Assembly: GCA_030549495.1 (NCBI GenBank)
Contig: JAUIRK010000976.1
Location: 411,001-475,000 of the forward strand
Origin: Nectonema munidae
Lineage: Eukaryota > Nematomorpha > Nectonematoida > Nectonematidae
Length of the DNA stretch: 64,000 nucleotides
Reading direction: 5' to 3'
Part shown: piece after piece, positions 58,096 through 64,000 of the stretch
Layout: each line of letters starts with the position of its first letter
Numbering within the stretch: the first letter of the stretch is position 1
Translations under genes and position numbers: made by a program
The notes under the pieces: model-generated
What the model was told of the DNA's origin: nothing
Database searches by the model: none
What the model saw: only the letters and a program-made list of their open reading frames with translations

Positions 58096-59504
58096 AATTC
58101 TTCTGCATGAGAAGAAATACTCCACGAATAACATGGATAAATTATAAAATTATTTTTTCATTATATATCACTCGGATCTAATCATAAGTTGACAGATATG
58201 ATCAGTGAGCTCAGAGCCAATATTCGTGAGGCTAATTTTGATTTGTTATATCGCGCTCAATAAAACCATCAATGCTGTCAATTTTTATAGATAACAAAGG
58301 CAGATACAAGACTAGTGAAAGTGTCTACTATTTTTCCAATCTCCCTAATCAACTCGTCGAAGAGTGTTTGGTTGTGATTGAAGGTAATCAATTAATTTGG
58401 TCTCCTGGCCAAATATTAATTAAAATATAATATTTAAAATTTACACATGGCGAAAGTTTAATCGAAACAAAAAAGTTTTACTTTATTGGATATATTAAAC
58501 AAATCTTACAGTGAGTTCAGAGCCAATTTCTACTATACAAATACTATGAGATGCGAGGTTTTTAGATAAAAAATATAAAATTACATAAGGAGAGATTCTC
58601 AAAAAAATATGTGACTGATTAAAACACATATGTTATGTAGTGCAGAGTGGCTTTGTGATGCGGTTCGATTTTCCATCGTTGTCATCTGTCTATAAAATTA
58701 TTTTTCCCTTGGATCCAAAACAGAGAAACAACAAATAAATGATCAAATTATATAGAAAGTTTTTGAGCCATTTTAGCCCGACGTGCACAGATTCTGCAAC
58801 CGATTCTGAGATTTGAGACTATTTCAAATCAAGAATTTTTCCATGTTAATAATTTCTTCTTTTTCTAACTTAATTGGAGAGTGAGAGTGTTGTACTTCTT
58901 CATTTTTTTCTCTCTCATTTTTTGCTGTTGCATAAAGTAAGAGCATTGAATTGAGCGTGAATGGAGTTTTACAGGAATGAGCTTTGCTCTAATTTATAGT
59001 TAATAATAGCTTACATTTTTAGAGTATTTTTTGAAAGAAGAGATATCTATTTAGATTTTTCAAGAATACTCACGTGTTTTGGATGTCCAGAAAATGGCAC
59101 GCTGGGTAGATACGACTACAATTTTTATAAGTTTTCAAACGAAAGCTGTTTTTAAGCAAATATTACATATAGATAAATCATGTCAAAGAAAGGTAAGGCG
59201 AGAAGACAGGATTCTACACAAGACCATTTCGTCTCCTCGAATTGCATTCAAATCTCTTCCCCTTTTGATTCATTCTTTCTCTTACAGTTTAATCATTATT
59301 TCAGCCTTACCATAAACCCTATTAAAACAATTAAAGTTTTTATTCTTATTTTGATTTCACAAAGCTTATAGCGAACCTTTTTTGGTGCTACGACTGGTAG
59401 GGGTAGATAAGGGATCTATCAAACGTATTTGCTTTTATATAATAAACATGCAGTTTCCTCAATTTTCTACCTTCAAATTTGTGTCTTTCAGATTCACTAT
59501 CGAT
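58096..59504. other. AT-rich stretch with a short duplicated block
   Basis: CAGTGAGCTCAGAGCCAATA near 58203 and CAGTGAGTTCAGAGCCAATT near 58510 are copies about 310 bases apart. A B-box-like GGTTCGATTTTCC occurs near 58661. These look like overlapping SINE or repeat fragments. No gene is supported. Confidence 0.35.
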
Positions 59505-59752
59505 CACGGACGGATACAGAAAAAACCCACAGCGGGCGAAATTAGGTCAAATGATTAATAAGCCTTTATTTTTCATAGCAACAAATTTGCGTGTTTTTCT
59601 ATACAAGTAATGTGTTTTTTGCAAAATTCAGAGACTGCATAAATAACTGTCTCCAATTAGACAAAATTTCAAGTGCATAAAGAAAAGCCAAGTGCATATG
59701 TTAAAAAAGATGGGGGTGATTGCCCCTTCGCTCTCCATTAGATACGCCCCTG
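59505..59752. mobile_element. Small hAT-like MITE
   Basis: The right end reverse-complements to CAGGGGCGTATCTAATGG, a common transposon terminus. The left end reads CACGGACGGATACAG and matches it only loosely. The flanking octamers ctatcgat and ccatcgtt agree at 6 of 8 positions. There is no coding capacity. Confidence 0.4.
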
Positions 59753-59873
59753 CCATCGTTGAGTTTATGACTTGAACCCAGGGAGGCACATTTTGAGGAG
59801 AGCGAGAGCAAAAGTGTTTCTAACCCGCAATATTCAACACTTTGTAGTTTGTGCTACAAATATTTAATATATA

Positions 59874-59905
59874 CAGTAAAACCTGTGTATAACTGCCACC
59901 GTTGA
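59874..59905 (+). repeat. Pogo/Tigger-like terminal repeat, solitary
   Basis: TA followed by CAGTAAAACCTGTGTATAAC and TGCCACC has the form of a Tigger or pogo MITE end (CAG...ACCT...TATAACGGCCACC). No partner end was found within the next kilobase. Confidence 0.3.
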
Positions 59906-60644
59906 GACCCGAGAAAAGAGGAGCTTACACCCTTTTGCAGCTTATATAGAGGTAACGCATCAAGAGTACACCGTGCTCTTGTCACTATTACGCACACACA
60001 TGGGCCTCGCTGATATCTTAAAAGTAGGGGGGACATTCTTGAAAACAATTTTTTTAAACTTACGAAATTAGATTTAGGAAAAATTAAACGACACATCCGT
60101 AATAACTAATACTTTTTTATGTTTTTAAATATAAATATTAAAAAAATATATACTTTTTTCCATATCTAAATCAATCTTGAATATTCACTGTTGTCCAATT
60201 CAGACATTTCACAGATAATTGAATATATACATTCACATCTTTCAAAACAAATATTAAATCGTCTTCACTATAAACATGTGTTTCTTGTAAGAACATATTA
60301 AACATTTTTATAGGTATCACATATTCACATGACATGTTTTATAATGTGTATGCATACAAGATCTAAAATATAACTCCTTTATATATATGCTCTGTCAATT
60401 TCTATTTATGTATAATGTATATAAAAATAACTGGTAAAAATATTGCATGTTTCTTTCAAAAAGTGGAGGGGATTTTCCTTTTTTTCAAAAGTGGGGGGGG
60501 GGGGTTATAACCTTATATTTATGATATAAGTTTATCCATTTTGCTTCTTTTTCCATCTTGCTAGACCCCCTTTGAGTATGTCTTACTCAAAAATGATCTT
60601 AGGATTGCAGAACCACTTGTCTAGATAACATAAATCTCCATTGC

Positions 60645-60700
60645 TCTTGTTTCGAAATAAGTGGTGCAATTACTATGCCTTCTTGATAAAAAAAAAGCAA
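60645..60700 (+). repeat. SINE-tail fragment
   Basis: GGTGCAATTACTATGCCTTC, then TTGATAAAA, is a diverged copy of the tail motif at 7436-7460 and 58063-58085. No tRNA-like head precedes it. Confidence 0.35.
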
Positions 60701-60789
60701 TAACTTTACTATTATAAATATGATGAATAAGTAGAAAATAGTAAAACATTTTTAAATAGATTGATTGATAATAAATTTTCAACACCCCT

Positions 60790-60906
60790 GTTCTTCTTCA
60801 GACCAAATCTACCGATACAATGAGGGAAAATAAGGAGCGAAGGATCAAGACGCATCATCTGATCCTCCTTTTGCTTTCTTCTAACGATAGATTTGATGAG
60901 AAGAAC
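60790..60906. repeat. Long imperfect hairpin
   Basis: GTTCTTCTTCAGACCAAATC (60790-60809) is mirrored by GATTTGATGAGAAGAAC at 60890-60906. The pairing continues inward through CTACCGAT/ATCGATAG-like and GGAGCGAAGGATC/GATCCTCC segments, giving arms of roughly 50 bases around a small loop near 60850. It could be a palindromic MITE; a structured RNA is less likely but possible. Confidence 0.45.
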
Positions 60907-61335
60907 ACTAGAGTGGCTGAAAGTTTATTGTCAAGGAATTTATTTGAAGAAAGAGTTAAAGTTTATTAATTAATTTTGAAAGTTCTAAAAATGTACACCT
61001 CTGAAAATTACGTGTGTGGTAAAAAAATTTCATTGAAATATTCTGGCAAATATATTTTAAAAATCTTGCTACCATTTGAAAAAGTTTTTTGTCCTCCATC
61101 CCAATAATTATGAGGTTGGGCGTCCTCGATCAAACCCCTTATAAATTTTTGTTCACACTAATTTTTACCCCTTTCCCCTGAAAGAAAATAATTAAAATTT
61201 AAAACTACAAACATTTTGAAAAGCATTACTTATGTCTTTTGAAATAAAGCACTTTTTAGCTTTCCAACAAAAACTCTTTTATTTTTCTAATTGCGTATTT
61301 TTTAGTTAGAAAAATTTTCAGCTCTTTACACGAGT

Positions 61336-61531
61336 TAACATCTGATGAGGGAAATGTTTCAACAAGTTACATTCCTGAAATATTTATTGAACCCCCAAAC
61401 GCTACACTTTTGACAGATGAAGACGCAGCCGAAGAAGATAGTGGAGGATACATGGATAATAATTTATGTAGTGAATCAAATACAAAGGCTATAGAGATGA
61501 ACCGAGTCTCGACACAAATGAAGATGATTTG
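61336..61531 (+). mobile_element. piggyBac N-terminal fragment
   Basis: The frame reads SDEGNVSTSYIPEIFIEPPN, then LLTDEDAAEEDSGGYMDN. This is the acidic IEPP-x-LTDEDS-x-EE-GG-x-x-DN pattern at the start of many piggyBac transposases. The frame stops at 61532, and no catalytic core follows. It differs from the copy at 10.0-11.6 kb. Confidence 0.5.
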
Positions 61532-62114
61532 ATGATGTCTTTTCACTCCAAATTTTCCCATTTTGCCTATGATTGATTTTCCTCAATTCAGAAATATCAA
61601 TTCTCATTAATTTTTTGAGCTTTTTTTAATGAAGAAATTTCGAGTTTTATTTGTTCGGAAATAAAAAATACTCACATTTTAAAAACAAATCCGATTTTTT
61701 TAGTGAAAATGAAGATCTGAAAGTGTTTTTCAGAATTCTCCTTACTATTCTTCCTTTCTTACTATTCTCGGTATTTCTCGGAATCAATGGAATGTGTTAA
61801 ATGTGACGTTGGACTTTGCGTCGCTTGCAAATTATATGACTATTTCTAGATTTAAAAAAGTAGTAAATCTGATATACTTTATTTAAAATTTATATAACAT
61901 TAAAAAGGAGGTCGTATGTGCTGACATCAACGTCAAAATTTTATAGAGAAGGTTAAAAAATTAATACAATCTTTTTAAAATTCATAAGCCAGGTTTTGTT
62001 AAAAAATCGTAAGTATATTTATTCAATATTTGATAATATAGGTAATGCCACGTAAAAATTCAAATGTTAAAATTTCTTCATCTTGGATTTCTATGTTTTA
62101 ATGTTTGAATTCTT

Positions 62115-62760
62115 CCATTAATTTCTTTGCTTTTTTTACTTGTAGTCTCTCTTTCGCCTGATAAATAAGCAGTCAACTCAGTTCTTTGCTAACTTTCTTT
62201 CTGTTGAATGCCTCTTAAAAACCGCCATAACCAAGGATATGAGGAATCATATAGGGTCTGAATTGTTCGATCCAATCCTTCAAGCTTGTTCGTGGTTCTT
62301 GGTAAACAATCAGTCAACCTTTGTTCAACACTCCAAGACTAACTCTTTCTTCCTTCTCCTCTTCTTTGGGGCCTTCGAATATATGCATTTTCAAAATAAT
62401 AGTATACTTCTTCGATCTCTTGCTCTTTTTGAAGATCTTCAAGTGTATACAGCAATTCTTCAAATGCTTGAATCATTTCATCTGGGGGTATAGGAATTCT
62501 AATACACCAAGCAATTTACAATATAGTCGGGAATTCGCATCATTTACACGACTATTTGTTAGACCAATGCTTTGAATTTTCTTCCAAATTGCCTGTGAAA
62601 GATGGAAGAAACATCCTTGAATCTCTGCATTGTTACAGACATATTTGAAAGCTATTTTTGAACTACCTATTTTGATAGACAAGCTATTTTGTATAGTAGC
62701 TATTATGGCACTAGCTATTTTGGAACTACCTGTTTTGAACAAACTATTTTAGAACTAGCC
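62115..62760 (-). mobile_element. MULE (Mutator-like) transposase relic
   Basis: The reverse strand reads GCFFHLSQAIWKKIQSIGL (the HFHLCQxIWRKIQxLGL motif of metazoan MULEs), then a short insertion-bearing linker. It continues YYFENAYIRRP, TTNKLEG (from the NNxxEGWH motif) and YPWLWRFLRGIQQKES followed by TELTAYLSGE. Only the C-terminal third is present, in several frames. Terminal repeats were not found. Confidence 0.65.
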
Positions 62761-62790
62761 ATTTTGGGACTAGCTGTTCACCCAAAATAT
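62690..62790. repeat. Tandem-like GCTATTTTGGAACTAC units
   Basis: Several degenerate units (CTATTTTTGAACTACC, CTATTTTGGAACTACC, CTATTTTAGAACTAGC, CCATTTTGGGACTAGC) follow one another and end TGTTCACCCAAAATAT. That end resembles the end of the MITE at 51305-51644 (CTGTTCACCAAATATTTT). Confidence 0.5.
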
Positions 62791-64000
62791 CATACACCAA
62801 ATTAACAAAATAGTAATAAATTTTTGCAACACATTTTTAAGATCATAATATTTTCCCCAAATTTCATTGTTACGAAAAAGCTAAAAGAAATAACAAAGAC
62901 ATAAGCGAATATTTTCTATATAATATGAAATAGATCTGTAGCCGTCATATCTGTGGCACACAATATCACAACGTTTTAATACACGTTTAATTCTTCAATT
63001 AAATATTCATAAGTTTATTTAGATCCTATAGAGAAATTTAAAATTTTCTCCTAAATTCTTTCTGATGTGGTGTTTGGAAACTTTCTAGCAACATTTTTTA
63101 AATTATTATCAGAACCTATATCAGATATCAAAATGATTATTGAACATCTAGATTTAGAATTAAATTTAAAAATGAAGTCTCTTATTATGTATGCTACATT
63201 CAAGCAAATCAAATTCAGTTGCGATATCTGTTATGATTGAAAATAGGAGAAACCAAAAAAAAACAAAAAAAAAATGTATTTTTGCATTTGGAACCAAAAT
63301 ATTTTATATATTAGCAATCCTGTTTTGTAAAAAGGTTGTAAAATTGAATAAATTCTTTTATTTAAAAAATGACAAAAAACAAAGATTATTACTTTTATTT
63401 CACTTTATAAAAAAATTTGTGCCAAAAATTGGCACACCTTTTTTTCAGAGAGCGAACAAGAAAACTCAAAATTTTTAATTGGTATTATAATATAAAAACG
63501 CTTTTTTATCATTTTTAGTAAAGCTTTTAAGAAAAGACTTTTACGGATGTAGTTATAGTCATGCGATCCAAAAACTTTCTAAATGGCCTTCTGAATTTTT
63601 GGCGCAAATGAACATTTCTTCTTCCGCTTCAATTAATTTTAAATATGATGAAGATTAATCGAGAAGAAAATGTTGTAGTGTTTTCATAATTAACAATATA
63701 GTCGAGTTAACGCTGTTTTTACTTAGTTAATGAGGTTTTAACTTTACCAAAATGTTAGTTACTTTTATGACAGAGAAATACACATTTGTCAAGAGAAGCT
63801 ATCATTCCGAGGAATGTTTAATTACGTCATTTGCATGTTAAACGCTTATTCTTTTCTTTATTTTCTTTGCTCGTTTGTAGTTGTAATCAATAATTAAAAA
63901 TAGTCCGATTAATTTAACGATCATCACATTTTTAAGACAACCAATAAAATATATTCATTAAAAAGAAGAAATTTTTGATACAAATGAACCGTGATTCCAG
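62791..64000. other. AT-rich stretch, no gene seen
   Basis: Only short frames rich in Lys, Asn, Ile and Phe. A fragment near 63110-63180 (ISDIKMIIEHLDLELNLKMK) could be hAT-like, but there is too little of it to call. Confidence 0.35.

Noticed and set aside
1-64000. CRISPR arrays, operons, rRNA genes or intact tRNA genes
   Set aside because: None seen; the sequence is animal-like, and the tRNA-like pieces are SINE heads with degraded stems.

Overview
This window is strongly AT-rich, intron-rich animal DNA. It has spliced genes with GT-AG introns, AATAAA-type poly(A) signals, and a dense, mixed load of decayed transposons (hAT, piggyBac, MULE, Tigger/pogo, LINE, BEL/Pao LTR element, tRNA-derived SINEs). 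Nothing looks bacterial. The host genes are ordinary metazoan ones. An invertebrate, perhaps an arthropod, is plausible, but the phylum cannot be fixed from the sequence alone.

Left edge (1-2.3 kb): a few exon-like scraps of uncertain genes, then a GC-richer single-exon cation-diffusion-facilitator zinc transporter (ZnT/SLC30 family, closest in style to the ZnT1/ZnT10 group) on the minus strand. From 2.3 to 19 kb there is no convincing host gene, only a transposon field: a degenerate hAT with G-runs (3.6-4.4 kb), a MULE-style MITE with an exact 10-bp target duplication (6.8-7.1 kb), a piggyBac relic (10.0-11.6 kb), a perfect 24-bp-TIR MITE (12.6 kb), a LINE relic (14-15 kb) and a nearly end-to-end 3.5-kb hAT (15.06-18.56 kb) with terminal repeats and a target duplication.

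Centre (19.5-40.1 kb): one long minus-strand gene, the crooked-neck-like splicing factor (CRNKL1/CLF1/Syf3; HAT repeats). I could place 11 coding exons (2,001 nt, 666 residues plus stop) with consistent phases. Only the short N-terminal exon is missing. Its large introns carry a BEL/Pao fossil, a hAT with an exact 8-bp target duplication, a tRNA-like SINE and an inverted-repeat MITE.

Right part (40-64 kb): further hAT relics (41-42.5 and 46.6-47.6 kb), a MITE built from imperfect ~13-bp units (51.3 kb), three isolated exon-like segments on the minus strand (48.8, 52.6 and 53.5 kb) that I cannot assign, a young-looking GC-rich Tigger element (55.10-57.61 kb) with TA duplication, TIRs and a single frameshift, SINE copies, a long hairpin (60.8 kb), a piggyBac N-terminal scrap (61.3 kb) and a MULE transposase relic (62.1-62.8 kb). 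The rest is AT-rich sequence in which I see no gene.

I found no convincing new cellular system. The items most worth a second look are the altered metal-site residue in the zinc transporter, the GC-rich near-intact Tigger, the two MITEs with diagnostic ends (6.8 and 12.6 kb), the unit-built MITE at 51.3 kb, and a 43-bp block shared between the LINE junction and the hAT transposase.
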